Shown here one piece after another: positions 27,540 to 36,776 of a stretch of DNA of 64,000 nucleotides. The notes below the pieces were generated by a model. That model saw only the letters and a list, made by a program, of their open reading frames with translations, was not told the origin of the DNA and did no database searches. Position 1 is the first letter of the stretch. Every line of letters starts with the position of its first letter. Source of the stretch: Ferrovum sp. JA12 (GTDB lineage Bacteria > Pseudomonadota > Gammaproteobacteria > Burkholderiales > Ferrovaceae); assembly GCF_001431705.1 (NCBI RefSeq), contig NZ_LJWX01000002.1, positions 496,001 through 560,000 of the forward strand, in the 5' to 3' direction. The translations under genes were made by a program, and so were the position numbers.

Positions 27540-28253
27540 ATGATCCATCACAGCGTGACTCTTAATCATTCCCCCACCATGCTTCTTATTGATACGGCTA
27601 CGGAGCAAGGGTCGGTGTGCTTAACCCATGATGGTCATCTTGTGAGTAGTGAGTGGAGCGGAGCGCTCAAGCATGTGGAATCCGTCTTGCAGCATATCAA
27701 AGACTTGCTCAGTGAGGGGCGAGTCAACATGGCTGATATTGAGGTCATTGCTTTCTCTCAAGGCCCTGGTTCCTTCACGGGACTCAGGGCAGGCTGCGGC
27801 GTCACCCAAGGTTTAGCTTTGGCCTATGATATTCCAGTTATCCCAGTACCGACTTTATTGATGTTAGCACAACAGATGGATTACCCTAGTGTCACGGTGC
27901 TGCTGGATGCCAGAATGGGACAGGTGTATGGTGCTCGCTACCAGAGGCAAGGCTTACTGTGGCAAGAGACATTGCCGGCTGGCTTATACGAGCCACAGAG
28001 TCTGCCTCAGGAATTGGTTGATAGTTCTGTGCTGGTGGGTAGTGGCGCTGACATCTATCAAGCACAGCTCACCGCCGTTCAGGATAAACGATTACCGCCG
28101 ATGGTATCGGGTATTCAACCCCACGCGCGCTGGCTAATGAACTATGCCCTCAATGAGTTTCAGCAGGGTCGCACCCTGTGTGCTGATCAGGCGATTCCTG
28201 TTTACGTGCGAGATAAGGTGGCCTTGACTACGCTAGAGAGACAACAGCCGTAA
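27540..28253 (+). CDS. tsaB: tRNA threonylcarbamoyladenosine biosynthesis protein TsaB
   Basis: TsaB partners TsaD and TsaE to make t6A37 in tRNAs reading ANN codons. 237 residues. MLLIDTATEQGSVCL is the ASKHA phosphate-1 region, and IAFSQGPGSFTGLRAGCGVTQGLALAYDIPVIPVPTL (two blocks) is the family hallmark. The ATG at 27579 (MLLIDTA) would match the usual N-terminus better than 27540; neither has a clear ribosome site. Overlaps rimI by one base (TAATG). tsaB-rimI linkage is common. Confidence 0.93.
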   Translation: MIHHSVTLNHSPTMLLIDTATEQGSVCLTHDGHLVSSEWSGALKHVESVLQHIKDLLSEGRVNMADIEVIAFSQGPGSFTGLRAGCGVTQGLALAYDIPVIPVPTLLMLAQQMDYPSVTVLLDARMGQVYGARYQRQGLLWQETLPAGLYEPQSLPQELVDSSVLVGSGADIYQAQLTAVQDKRLPPMVSGIQPHARWLMNYALNEFQQGRTLCADQAIPVYVRDKVALTTLERQQP

Positions 28254-28696
28254 TGGAGTTTTGTCTTGAGAGCATGGTGGAGGAGCATTTACCGCAGGTG
28301 ATGGCGATCGAGCGGGTTGCTTTTTCTCACCCATGGTCTGAGCGAAATTTTAAGGACTCACTCGGTTCAGGGGCCATGGGCCTCATGTTGACAGTGAATC
28401 AGCAAGGGCTGGGTTATACTGTATTCATGCCAGTCATAGATGAGTTACATATATTAAATTTTGCTATAGATCCCCAACACCACCGTCGTGGCTTGGGCCA
28501 ACGACTTATTTCAGGAGTGCTGGAGTTGGCGGTAAGTCAACACCTTAAAGAAATCTATTTGGAGGTGCGGGAGAGTAACCATGGCGCTCGTCATCTTTAT
28601 GACAAGGTGGGATTCATGGAAATTGGTCGACGCCGAGGATACTATCCCCTTGAGCGGGGTCGAGAGGATGCTGTGGTGATGAGAAAAACCCTATGA
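28253..28696 (+). CDS. rimI: Ribosomal-protein-alanine N-acetyltransferase RimI
   Basis: GNAT enzyme that acetylates the N-terminus of ribosomal protein S18 (and in some bacteria other proteins). 147 residues: VMAIERVAFSHPWSERNFKDSL, HILNFAIDPQHHRRGLGQRLI (acetyl-CoA loop RRGLG), YLEVRESNHGARHLYDKVGFMEIGRRRGYYP (two blocks) and the C-terminal EDAVVMRKTL. The length and motifs are standard. Overlaps tsaB and the next gene by a few bases, so the three genes form a tight operon. Confidence 0.93.
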   Translation: MEFCLESMVEEHLPQVMAIERVAFSHPWSERNFKDSLGSGAMGLMLTVNQQGLGYTVFMPVIDELHILNFAIDPQHHRRGLGQRLISGVLELAVSQHLKEIYLEVRESNHGARHLYDKVGFMEIGRRRGYYPLERGREDAVVMRKTL

Positions 28697-29448
28697 ATCG
28701 TGACGAAGCGCTATTACGCGAAATGAATCTGTGGTCCACTCTGGCCTTGTTCCAGAGCCAACACGCTCCCCCCTCTTTAGCACAAGAAGAGTCGAGGCTT
28801 CCAACAAAGTTGCCGCCCACGGTTGTTCCTGTGACCCCTGAGACCAACCATGAGAAAGTGGCGGTCTTGACTCCGCCCTCTCCTGCGCCAAGCCACAGTA
28901 CGAATATATCCACCTCACTCCTTGAGAGGGTGAATCAATGTACCGCTTGCGCTCTTCATGGTGTCAGAACACAGGCCATGGTGGGGCAGGGCAGTCAGAG
29001 TGCAACATGGTTATTGATTGCAGAGGCGCCCAGTGCTGAGGAGGATTTACATAACCTTCCTCTACAGGGAACGGCAGGAGAGGTGCTCAAGAATTTACTG
29101 CAGGCAGTAGAGCTCACTGCCTTGACCGACACCTATCATTGCTATCTCGTTAAGTGTCGTCCACAGCATAACCGTCCCCCCAGAGAAGAGGAGTTTATCG
29201 CCTGTCGTCAATACCTGATGGAGGAAATGGCACTCTTACAGCCCAGAGTCATCGTGTTAATGGGGAGGATCGTGGCTAAGTTATTACTTAACCTGGATGT
29301 GCCTTTGTCTGAAATGAGACAGAAAACTTACACCCTAGCTGGTATTAATACCATTGTTACCTTGGATATGGGTGCTTTATTAAGACAACCGCAGGAAAAA
29401 TCCCGCGCCTGGCGGGATTTCATGTATGCCAAAAAACTGAGTATGTGA
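28693..29448 (+). CDS. Uracil-DNA glycosylase superfamily protein (type 4/5-like) with altered motifs
   Basis: Fe-S uracil-DNA glycosylase-like protein of 251 residues. It has a poorly conserved N-terminus (1-75) and then a core with four cluster cysteines (Cys83, Cys86, Cys155, Cys171). Motif A, usually GEAPG, reads AEAPS (110-114), and the following PFVG reads PLQG. Motif B, usually HP-x-LLR-P, reads LDMGALLRQP (224-233), with Asp-Met replacing His-Pro. The fold elements around both motifs are preserved (AEEDLHNLP, QEKSRAWRDF). Catalysis may be weakened or changed, or the protein may do something else. It follows rimI by overlap, a common placement for this family in Betaproteobacteria. Confidence 0.8.
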   Translation: MNRDEALLREMNLWSTLALFQSQHAPPSLAQEESRLPTKLPPTVVPVTPETNHEKVAVLTPPSPAPSHSTNISTSLLERVNQCTACALHGVRTQAMVGQGSQSATWLLIAEAPSAEEDLHNLPLQGTAGEVLKNLLQAVELTALTDTYHCYLVKCRPQHNRPPREEEFIACRQYLMEEMALLQPRVIVLMGRIVAKLLLNLDVPLSEMRQKTYTLAGINTIVTLDMGALLRQPQEKSRAWRDFMYAKKLSM

Positions 29449-29454
29449 ACGTTA

Positions 29455-30759
29455 TTAATCAATATAATTGACGTGGCGGTAACGACGGTATAGCCAATAC
29501 ATCACCCCACTAATAAAGCCCGCTAATAATATCACGCTGGTATAAAAGGCCGCCTCACTTGGTAGCAATATCGCTTCTTTAAAATGCCTGATACCCAAAA
29601 AATGGTAGAGACGATTCAAGGGTTGGTCTGCACGAATCACTAGTGCGTAGACACCCATCATCAATAAAATACTGATGTTTTCATTAAAATTTTGGACTGC
29701 GATACTGTGTCCTGCGCCCATTAATTGATGGCCGCGATGTTGCAGTAAGGCATTCATAGGCACCACAAAAAATCCCCCCATGGCGCCAGCTAAGATTAAG
29801 AGAGCAATGGCTTTGTGCCAGTCATGAATGAACAACATGCCAAAAATCGCAAACCCCATAGCAATGCCCACTGGCAACACCTTCAGTGAGTTTTCGAGGG
29901 TGACCAGTTTGGCGGCCGCAATGGCGCCTATGGCGATGCCAATGGCAGATACGGCAGTGATTTGCGTGGCTTGTTCTAAAGAGAAATGAAGTTGTAGGCC
30001 GGCCCAGACTAACACAATGAGTCGTAAGGTTGAGCCCACGCCCCAAAACAAAGTGGTGACTGCGAGGGAGACTTTTCCTAAGGGATCCTGCCAAAGCATT
30101 TTAAAGGAGCGCGCAAAATCTAAAATAATATAAAAGGGATGATTGTTTTTAAGTTTATGATCCAGTTTTACCTGAGGGATTTTTAAATTAAATAAAGCAG
30201 CCAGAATATAGAGCACCAACACAATGAGTATGGAAAACTGTGGGCTATTGATGGTGGGTAGCATGAGAGATTCTAAGAGATGATTGAATGAACCATAAGC
30301 CCAAAAATGCTCGTTTAAAATCAGACCGCCTAATACGGCTCCCATAATAATGGCGAGTACAGTCAAACCTTCCATCCAGCTGTTAGCCACTACCAGTAGG
30401 GAGGAGGGGAGATACTCCGTTAAAATGCCATACTTGGCTGGAGAGTAAGCGGCTGCCCCTAAACCCACTAGTGCGTATGAGTAGAGGGGATTAACACCAA
30501 AGAGCATGGCGACGCAACCCAAGAGCTTGACCAAATTGCTGATAAACATCACCTGTCCCTTTGGTAGGGCATCGGAGAAAGCCCCTACAAAGGGCGCCAG
30601 GAGGATGTAGGAGACCACAAAAAACTGCTGCAGAATCGGTACATACTCCGGTGGTGCTGAAAGCATTTTAAGCAAGGCAATAGCCGCAAAGAGCAAAGTG
30701 TTATCTGCTAAGGCCGATAAAAACTGAGCGCTCAGAATGATATAAAAGCCACGATTCAT
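29455..30759 (-). CDS. lplT: Lysophospholipid transporter LplT (MFS)
   Basis: Major facilitator protein of 434 residues with about 12 membrane spans that flips lysophospholipids inward for reacylation. Family blocks: FYIILSAQFLSALADNTLLFAAIALL at the N-terminus (split), VPILQQFFVVSYILLAPFVG, SDALPKGQVMFISN and AAAYSPAKYGILTEYLP. The acyltransferase partner Aas is not fused and not adjacent. It is 5 bases before the PIN-PhoH stop and in the same direction behind it, so both may be cotranscribed. Its 3' end converges with the UDG-like gene. Confidence 0.88.
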   Translation of the reverse strand: MNRGFYIILSAQFLSALADNTLLFAAIALLKMLSAPPEYVPILQQFFVVSYILLAPFVGAFSDALPKGQVMFISNLVKLLGCVAMLFGVNPLYSYALVGLGAAAYSPAKYGILTEYLPSSLLVVANSWMEGLTVLAIIMGAVLGGLILNEHFWAYGSFNHLLESLMLPTINSPQFSILIVLVLYILAALFNLKIPQVKLDHKLKNNHPFYIILDFARSFKMLWQDPLGKVSLAVTTLFWGVGSTLRLIVLVWAGLQLHFSLEQATQITAVSAIGIAIGAIAAAKLVTLENSLKVLPVGIAMGFAIFGMLFIHDWHKAIALLILAGAMGGFFVVPMNALLQHRGHQLMGAGHSIAVQNFNENISILLMMGVYALVIRADQPLNRLYHFLGIRHFKEAILLPSEAAFYTSVILLAGFISGVMYWLYRRYRHVNYID

Positions 30760-30764
30760 GAATG

Positions 30765-32165
30765 TTAAAGCACTTCTGCGGCGTAATCAGCAAGACGTGA
30801 TCTTTCGCCTCTTTGCAGTGTCACGTGTCCGCTGTGACGCCAACCCTTAAAGCGGTCTACCACGTAAGTTAATCCAGAACTGCCTTCGGTCAAGTATGGC
30901 GTATCAATTTGGGCAATGTTACCCAAACACACCACCTTGGTGCCAGGACCTGCCCGAGTAATTAAGGTTTTCATTTGTTTGGGGGTTAAGTTTTGCGCCT
31001 CATCAATAATTAAATATTTATTTAAGAATGTTCGACCACGCATAAAGTTTAAGGATTTAATTTTAATGCGCGAACGGATCAAGTCGCGCGTGGCAGCGCG
31101 TCCCCAATCACCCGCTTCATCATCATTTTTGTTTAACACATCAAGGTTATCCTCTAAGGCGCCCATCCACGGCATCATTTTCTCCTCTTCTGTGCCGGGT
31201 AAGAAGCCAATATCCTCTCCCACAGGAACGGTGACGCGCGTCATGATGATCTCTGAGTAGGTTTGATGCTCAAGGGTTTGCATGAGACCTGCGGCGAGAG
31301 TCAGTAATGTTTTACCCGTACCCGCCTGACCCAAAAGGGTCACGAAATCAATGTCAGGATCCATCAGGAGATTGAGAGCAAAGTTTTGTTCTCTGTTAGC
31401 GGCCATGATACCCCAGATATTATTTTTTTGTGAGGTGTAATCGCGAAGGGTTTGGAGGACGGCGAACTGGTTATTTTTTTCTTTGACGAAAGCATAAAAG
31501 GGAGTTTCAGCATCATCTTGATAGACGAACTCATTGAGTAAAAAAGAGCTCACCATGGGTCCTTTGATACGGTAGAGAGTTTTCCCCTGTTCTTGCCAGG
31601 ACTCGATATCATTTCCATGGCTATCCCAAAATTCAGGGGCCAGCTCACGAGTTCCTGTGTAGAGTAAATCACTGTCTTCTAATACTTTATCGTTAAAGTA
31701 ATCCTCTGCGTCCACGCCCAGTGCCCGGGCTTTAATGCGCATATTAATGTCTTTACTAACCAAAATTATCAAGCGGTTAGGTTGGGCATGTTTTAATTCC
31801 AGAGCAACCGCTAGAATTTGGTTGTCACCCTTTTCAGAATTCAAGGGCAATGAGAGCATCCCCCCTGTTACTGTTTGAAGAAATAAAGAGCCGGTGACAT
31901 TTTTTTCGCCCTCTCTTGCCAGAGGAATTCCACTCGTAATATCGCCCTTGTCTTTGGTAATAATCTCATCTAAGAAACGACTCACTTGTCTTGCGTTGCG
32001 AGCTACCTCAGTCATCCCTTTTTTATTGTTATCGAGCTCCTCCAAAATAATCATGGGCAGATAGACATCATGCTCTTCAAATTGAAACAGAGAGGTGGGA
32101 TCGTGTAACAATACATTGGTATCAAGAACAAACAGTTTTTTTTCTGTAGCGGATTGTTTAACCAT
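30765..32165 (-). CDS. PIN-domain PhoH family ATPase (PhoH2/YlaK type)
   Basis: 466 residues combining an N-terminal PIN nuclease-like domain (about 10-150: FVLDTNVLLHDPTSLFQFEEHDVYLPMIILEELD in two blocks with acidic metal ligands, and RLIILVSKDINMRIKARALG) and a C-terminal PhoH NTPase domain. The latter has Walker A TLLGQAGTGKTLLTLAAGL, Walker B YLIIDEAQNLTPKQMK and TRAGPGTKVVCLGNIAQIDTPYLTEGSSGL (two blocks). Such fusions act as RNA helicase-nucleases in some actinobacteria; the role here is not known. The bcp gene lies 36 bases upstream on the same strand. Confidence 0.9.
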   Translation of the reverse strand: MVKQSATEKKLFVLDTNVLLHDPTSLFQFEEHDVYLPMIILEELDNNKKGMTEVARNARQVSRFLDEIITKDKGDITSGIPLAREGEKNVTGSLFLQTVTGGMLSLPLNSEKGDNQILAVALELKHAQPNRLIILVSKDINMRIKARALGVDAEDYFNDKVLEDSDLLYTGTRELAPEFWDSHGNDIESWQEQGKTLYRIKGPMVSSFLLNEFVYQDDAETPFYAFVKEKNNQFAVLQTLRDYTSQKNNIWGIMAANREQNFALNLLMDPDIDFVTLLGQAGTGKTLLTLAAGLMQTLEHQTYSEIIMTRVTVPVGEDIGFLPGTEEEKMMPWMGALEDNLDVLNKNDDEAGDWGRAATRDLIRSRIKIKSLNFMRGRTFLNKYLIIDEAQNLTPKQMKTLITRAGPGTKVVCLGNIAQIDTPYLTEGSSGLTYVVDRFKGWRHSGHVTLQRGERSRLADYAAEVL

Positions 32166-32201
32166 GAACTCGGATTTCCTTAGGTATAGGTAAATATATA
32201 A

Positions 32202-32660
32202 TTATAGGCTCTTAATACAGTCTAAAACCGCTTGAGCGTGTCCCGGAACGTTCACCCCGCGCCACTCTTGTCTGAGTTTTCCCTCACTATCGATGACAAA
32301 GGTACTGCGCTGAATACCTCTAACTTGTTTGCCATACATATTTTTCATTTTGATCACATCAAATAGTGTGCAGGCAATTTCATCGGCATCACTGAGCAGA
32401 GGAAAGGGATAGTCGAATTTACTTTTAAAGCGTTCGTGGGAGGCAATACTGTCACGGGAAATACCCATGACAGAACATTTTAATTGTTTGAATTCCTCAT
32501 AAAGGGTTTTAAATTGTAAGCCCTCATCGGTGCAACCTGGTGTGTCATCTTTAGGATAAAAATATAACACTAATGGGGCTCCCCTCATGGCGCTCAACTG
32601 AAAGTTAAATCCCCCGGTGGCGGGAAGTGTGAAATCGGGTACAAGGCTCATTAATTCCAT
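32202..32660 (-). CDS. bcp: Thioredoxin-dependent peroxiredoxin, Bcp/PrxQ type
   Basis: 152-residue peroxidase of the Bcp family. The start ATG at 32660 has a strong AGGAGG 10 bases ahead. Active site YFYPKDDTPGCTDEGLQF with the peroxidatic Cys; the resolving Cys that many Bcp proteins carry five residues later is Leu here, so a 1-Cys or more distant resolving mechanism is expected (other cysteines near 62, 97 and the C-terminus). Further blocks: FPLLSDADEIACTLFDVIK and RSTFVIDSEGKL. Six bases separate it from the ArnD-like gene upstream on the same strand. Confidence 0.93.
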   Translation of the reverse strand: MELMSLVPDFTLPATGGFNFQLSAMRGAPLVLYFYPKDDTPGCTDEGLQFKTLYEEFKQLKCSVMGISRDSIASHERFKSKFDYPFPLLSDADEIACTLFDVIKMKNMYGKQVRGIQRSTFVIDSEGKLRQEWRGVNVPGHAQAVLDCIKSL

Positions 32661-32666
32661 GTTGTA

Positions 32667-33596
32667 TTATCCTCCTAAAATTGATATCAAATGATTGTTA
32701 GTGTTTTGACACATGAGAGATCCAGAACGACCTGGCACCTCAGCCCAATTGATTTCACACCAAGGTAGAGGGTCGGTAATTTGAGAAGCATAATCACTCA
32801 TTGTGACAAATGTATACTTTTGTTTTTTCCAGCCGGTAATTAACTGATCCAATACTGAGAGTAACTTCATTCCCTCAAGTTCTGCATGCAGGGTAAATAC
32901 TTCTAGTGCTTTATCAGATGTCTCGGTGTGCGAGAGAATGTGTTGGGCCACATTCGAGGCATCCAGTTGATTCAGTCCAATGAGCTCATCCAGGGTGGGT
33001 AGCGTCGTGGGGAGTTGGGGGCAGTTCAGTGGCTTACCATGGATCATGGGTAGAAATGGATAAGCGCCGCGGCAGTCTGAGGAGGCCTTAAAACCTTTGG
33101 TATCTAGCCATTGATAAGCGAAATCATTCATTTGCCAACCCGCTGCACCATGAATGGTGCAGGGTTTACCGAGAATATCTTCGATACGTTGCAAGGCTTT
33201 ATTCATGAGCTCCAGCGTGTGGGCGTTACTTGCTTCTTTAATGCCATCTTGCCAGGTAATGTGATCCCAAGTGTGGATACCCACATCAAAACCTTGGGCT
33301 GCGGTATGTTGAATAATGGAACGTGCTCTTACACCAATATCAGGGGCAGGCAGAAGGGTCCCGTAGAGGAGCGTTTTGAGGCCGTAATGATCGAATACTG
33401 AGGTGCGCGAAACTTTATTTAAAAAGCCAGGCCTGAACACTCTTTTAATGGCGCGACCCGTGTTATCAGGGCCAAGGCTAAACAAAAATGTGGCAGGTAC
33501 CTTGTGTGCGTTGAAACATTTCAGGAGGTTGGGCACCCCCTCTAACGTCCCCCTTAGCGTATCCACATCGATCTTTAATATTATTTTTGCTGTCAT
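32667..33596 (-). CDS. ArnD-like polysaccharide deacetylase family protein
   Basis: About 309 residues; the start ATG at 33596 gives MTAKIILKIDVDTLRGTLEG, which matches the ArnD N-terminus, and an in-frame ATG at 33644 is less likely. NodB-fold blocks: KIDVDTLRGTLEGVPNLL (catalytic Asp pair), ATFLFSLGPDNTGRAIKRVF, GFDVGIHTWDHITWQ (metal His), GAAGWQMND and SSDCRGAYPFLPMIHG. ArnD removes the formyl group from undecaprenyl-phosphate 4-formamido-arabinose in lipid A modification. None of the other arn genes is near, so the substrate here is open. Divergent from typA. Confidence 0.8.
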   Translation of the reverse strand: MTAKIILKIDVDTLRGTLEGVPNLLKCFNAHKVPATFLFSLGPDNTGRAIKRVFRPGFLNKVSRTSVFDHYGLKTLLYGTLLPAPDIGVRARSIIQHTAAQGFDVGIHTWDHITWQDGIKEASNAHTLELMNKALQRIEDILGKPCTIHGAAGWQMNDFAYQWLDTKGFKASSDCRGAYPFLPMIHGKPLNCPQLPTTLPTLDELIGLNQLDASNVAQHILSHTETSDKALEVFTLHAELEGMKLLSVLDQLITGWKKQKYTFVTMSDYASQITDPLPWCEINWAEVPGRSGSLMCQNTNNHLISILGG

Positions 33597-33683
33597 AGTT
33601 GTGACTATGGCTAATTTTTCTCGGATAAGCAACCCCCGAGGCATGATAGAATAGAGGGCTATATATTATTGGATCCACTTATT

Positions 33684-35501
33684 ATGGCACGACAACTTCG
33701 TAATATTGCAATTATCGCTCACGTTGACCACGGTAAAACCACCCTGGTGGACAAGTTATTACAACAATCAGGTACCTTCGCTGCCCACCAATCGGTATCT
33801 GAGCGGGTAATGGATAGTAACGATCTTGAAAAAGAACGTGGGATTACGATCTTAGCTAAAAACTGTGCTGTGGAGTATGAAGGCACGCATATTAATATCG
33901 TGGATACCCCAGGACACGCCGACTTCGGTGGTGAAGTAGAACGAGTGCTGTCCATGGTGGATGGGGTGCTGTTACTGGTGGATGCCGTGGAAGGACCGAT
34001 GCCGCAAACCCGTTTTGTGACGAGAAAAGCCCTGGCGCAGGGCTTAAAACCCATTGTGGTGGTGAATAAAATTGATCGCCCGGGTGCACGGCCAGATTGG
34101 GTGGTAAATCATACCTTTGATTTATTTGATAAGCTGGGCGCTACGGAAGAGCAACTGGATTTTCCCGTGGTCTACGCCTCAGCACTGCAAGGCTACGCCA
34201 CCTTAGATCCAGCTCAATCAGCCACTGACATGAGAGCACTCTTTGATGCCGTGGTGAAATATGTGCCCGAGCGCCCAGGTAACCCAGAAGGATCCTTACA
34301 ATTACAAATTATCTCTCTTGATTACTCGAGTTTTGTGGGCCGTATTGGTATTGGCCGCATTCACCGTGGCCGCATCAAGCCTAATCAGGAAGTGATGGTC
34401 ATGCGCGGTCCTGATTCTACGCCTAAAAAAGCCAAAGTGAACCAAGTGTTGGGCTTTAAGGGACTGGAGCGTGTTCAGTTTGAGGTGGCTGAAGCGGGGG
34501 ATATTGTGTTAATCAATGGTATTGAAGACATTGGTATTGGAGTCACCATTACCGATGTCAGTCAACCGGAGGCATTACCTATGCTGGCCGTTGATGAGCC
34601 TACTTTGACCATGAATTTTCAGGTAAATACCTCGCCCTTTGCTGGACAAGAGGGTAAGTTTGTGACAAGCCGTCAACTGCGTGAGCGGTTAGATCGTGAG
34701 TTATTAAGTAATGTGGCGCTACGAGTAGAAGACACGGATGATACTGACGTCTTTTTAGTGTCCGGGCGTGGTGAATTGCATTTAACGATTCTGTTAGAAA
34801 ACATGCGTCGTGAGGGTTATGAATTGGCCGTCTCACGCCCTCGCGTGTTACTAAAAGAAGTGAATGGTCAAAAATGTGAGCCCTTTGAAATGCTGACCGT
34901 GGATGTGGAAGAAACACATCAGGGGCCTGTTATGCAGGCCTTAGGGGAAAGACGGGGCGACTTACAGGACATGCAGTCCGATGGCCGTGGTCGTGTGCGG
35001 TTAGATTACCGTATCCCTGCCCGCGGATTAATTGGTTTTCAATCGGAGTTTTTAACGCTCACCCGCGGTACTGGTTTAATCAGCCACGTGTTTGATGATT
35101 ATGATCAAATGAAGCCAGATATTCCAGCTCGCCATAACGGGGTATTGATTTCCGCTGAGCAGGGTGAGGCTGTGGCCTATGCTCTATGGAAATTGCAAGA
35201 TCGGGGCCGCATGTTTGTGGTGCCAGGAGATCGAGTTTATGAGGGCATGATTATTGGTATTCACAGTCGTGACAATGATTTAATTGTGAACCCGGTTAAA
35301 ACCAAACAATTGACCAACATCAGAGCGGCTGGAAAAGATGAGGCCGTGATTTTAAATGCCCCCGTTGTACTGACTTTGGAGTCGGCCATTGAATTTATTG
35401 CCGATGATGAATTGGTGGAGATTACCCCTGATAGTATACGTTTAAGAAAACGCTACTTGCTCGAGCATGACCGTAAAAAAGCAGCAAGAGGCGCTGAGTA
35501 A
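33684..35501 (+). CDS. typA: Ribosome-associated GTPase TypA/BipA
   Basis: Translational GTPase that helps 50S assembly and stress adaptation. 605 residues from ATG 33684 ([21 protein letters not shown]); an in-frame start at 33669 has no added support. G domain: [30 protein letters not shown] and [12 protein letters not shown]. Domain II-III follow, then the typical [20 protein letters not shown] and the C-terminal BipA domain ([19 protein letters not shown]). Normal length; single gene, with mobB 46 bases behind. Confidence 0.96.
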   Translation: MARQLRNIAIIAHVDHGKTTLVDKLLQQSGTFAAHQSVSERVMDSNDLEKERGITILAKNCAVEYEGTHINIVDTPGHADFGGEVERVLSMVDGVLLLVDAVEGPMPQTRFVTRKALAQGLKPIVVVNKIDRPGARPDWVVNHTFDLFDKLGATEEQLDFPVVYASALQGYATLDPAQSATDMRALFDAVVKYVPERPGNPEGSLQLQIISLDYSSFVGRIGIGRIHRGRIKPNQEVMVMRGPDSTPKKAKVNQVLGFKGLERVQFEVAEAGDIVLINGIEDIGIGVTITDVSQPEALPMLAVDEPTLTMNFQVNTSPFAGQEGKFVTSRQLRERLDRELLSNVALRVEDTDDTDVFLVSGRGELHLTILLENMRREGYELAVSRPRVLLKEVNGQKCEPFEMLTVDVEETHQGPVMQALGERRGDLQDMQSDGRGRVRLDYRIPARGLIGFQSEFLTLTRGTGLISHVFDDYDQMKPDIPARHNGVLISAEQGEAVAYALWKLQDRGRMFVVPGDRVYEGMIIGIHSRDNDLIVNPVKTKQLTNIRAAGKDEAVILNAPVVLTLESAIEFIADDELVEITPDSIRLRKRYLLEHDRKKAARGAE

Positions 35502-35547
35502 AATCCTATATTAACCCTCTCACTCTATTAGGATTAAGGGAGTTTTA

Positions 35548-36036
35548 GTGGCTAAGATTATTGGTTTTGCAGGCTATTCTGGTTCTGGAAAAACGACACT
35601 CATTGAGCAATTGATACCCCTCTTGGTGGCAAGGGGTTTACGGGTATCAGTGATTAAGCATGCTCACCATCGCTTTGACATTGATGTGCCCGGCAAAGAC
35701 TCCTGGCGTCACCGCGAAGCGGGGGCCACGGAAGTATTAGTGTCCTCCAGTCATCGCTGGGTGCTGATGCATGAGTTGCGCCATGAAGTGGAGCCTGACC
35801 TGGATCAATTACTGGCTAAGCTTACGGATCCTGACATTGTTATTGTAGAAGGCTTTAAGACCCATCCCATCAAGAAAATCGAAGTATGGCGAGAGAGTAC
35901 TGGGCACCCTCGGATTGCGCCAACGGATCCCTTTGTGGTGGCTATTGCCAGTGACCAGAACACCACGGATAATTTAATTCAACTTGATATTAATCAGCCC
36001 CAAGCCATTGTAGATTTTATTTTAGAAATGACTTAA
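35548..36036 (+). CDS. mobB: Molybdopterin-guanine dinucleotide biosynthesis protein MobB
   Basis: GTP-binding accessory factor for molybdenum cofactor maturation. 162 residues from GTG 35548, preceded by AAGGGAG. Walker A GYSGSGKTTLIEQL, then VSVIKHAHHRFDIDVPGKDSWRHREAGA (two blocks) and DIVIVEGFKTHPIKKIEVWR, all family marks. It heads a small cofactor cluster with moaD and moaE (20 and 3 base gaps). A molybdenum cofactor implies a molybdoenzyme elsewhere in the genome. Confidence 0.93.
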   Translation: MAKIIGFAGYSGSGKTTLIEQLIPLLVARGLRVSVIKHAHHRFDIDVPGKDSWRHREAGATEVLVSSSHRWVLMHELRHEVEPDLDQLLAKLTDPDIVIVEGFKTHPIKKIEVWRESTGHPRIAPTDPFVVAIASDQNTTDNLIQLDINQPQAIVDFILEMT

Positions 36037-36056
36037 CTCATCAAGGTTATTACACC

Positions 36057-36314
36057 ATGAATGTTACCGTTAAATATTTTGCGTCCCTAAGGGAAAAACT
36101 AAACCTCTCTGAAGAGCAATTAACGCTACCTCAGGGGGTTAATCAGGGTGATCAATTAAAAGCTTTTTTATGTTTGAGGGGCCCGCAATGGCAGAAAGTA
36201 TTTCAGGAGACAGGCCCCTTACAAATCGCTATTAATCAAGAAAGAGCTTCATGGCAGGATATTTTTTCTGATAATGATGAAATAGCTCTTTTCCCGCCCG
36301 TCACAGGAGGGTAA
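36057..36314 (+). CDS. moaD: Molybdopterin synthase sulfur carrier subunit
   Basis: 85-residue ubiquitin-fold protein ending in Gly-Gly (FPPVTGG), the thiocarboxylate carrier of molybdopterin synthase. Begins VTVKYFASLREKLNL; length and end are standard. It is 3 bases before moaE, its partner subunit. Confidence 0.93.
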   Translation: MNVTVKYFASLREKLNLSEEQLTLPQGVNQGDQLKAFLCLRGPQWQKVFQETGPLQIAINQERASWQDIFSDNDEIALFPPVTGG

Positions 36315-36317
36315 ACT

Positions 36318-36773
36318 GTGTCTGTTAGGATCCAAACCAATTCCTTTGATTTAGGGGTTGAAGTTAACGCACTCAAGGCCGGACATCACCAAGTAGGTGC
36401 CGTGGTGGGCTTTGTGGGGTCGGTGAGGGAGATGGGGACACTGGGTCAACTCACTCATCTTGAGGTGGAGTATTATCCTGGTATGACAGAAAAGTCCATG
36501 GTTAGCCTAGAGAATGAAGCTCGTTCTCGTTGGTCACTCATCGACACATTAATGATTCATCGAGTGGGACGCCTTGCGGTGGCTGAGGATATTGTGTGTG
36601 TGGTGGTATTAAGTGAGCATCGCGTTGAGGCCTTTGAGGCCGCTCAGTTTCTTATGGATGCCTTAAAGTCCACGGTGCCTTTTTGGAAAAAAGAAGTGAC
36701 CCAGGATCAAGAGAAGTGGGTAGATGCAAAACACAGTGATGAAGTAGCCTATTTACGTTGGGGTCAGAGCTAA
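36318..36773 (+). CDS. moaE: Molybdopterin synthase catalytic subunit
   Basis: 151-residue subunit that converts precursor Z (cPMP) to molybdopterin with two MoaD thiocarboxylates. GTG start at 36318 (frame MSVRIQTNSFDLG), with GGAGGG just before, inside the moaD end. Blocks: GAVVGFVGSVREM, LEVEYYPGMTEKSM, IHRVGRLAVAEDIVCVVV, and the active-site lysines in TVPFWKKEVTQDQEKWV. In many relatives moaD-moaE follow thrC directly; here they are 20 kb away. The efflux lipoprotein gene starts 3 bases after. Confidence 0.95.
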   Translation: MSVRIQTNSFDLGVEVNALKAGHHQVGAVVGFVGSVREMGTLGQLTHLEVEYYPGMTEKSMVSLENEARSRWSLIDTLMIHRVGRLAVAEDIVCVVVLSEHRVEAFEAAQFLMDALKSTVPFWKKEVTQDQEKWVDAKHSDEVAYLRWGQS

Positions 36774-36776
36774 GCC

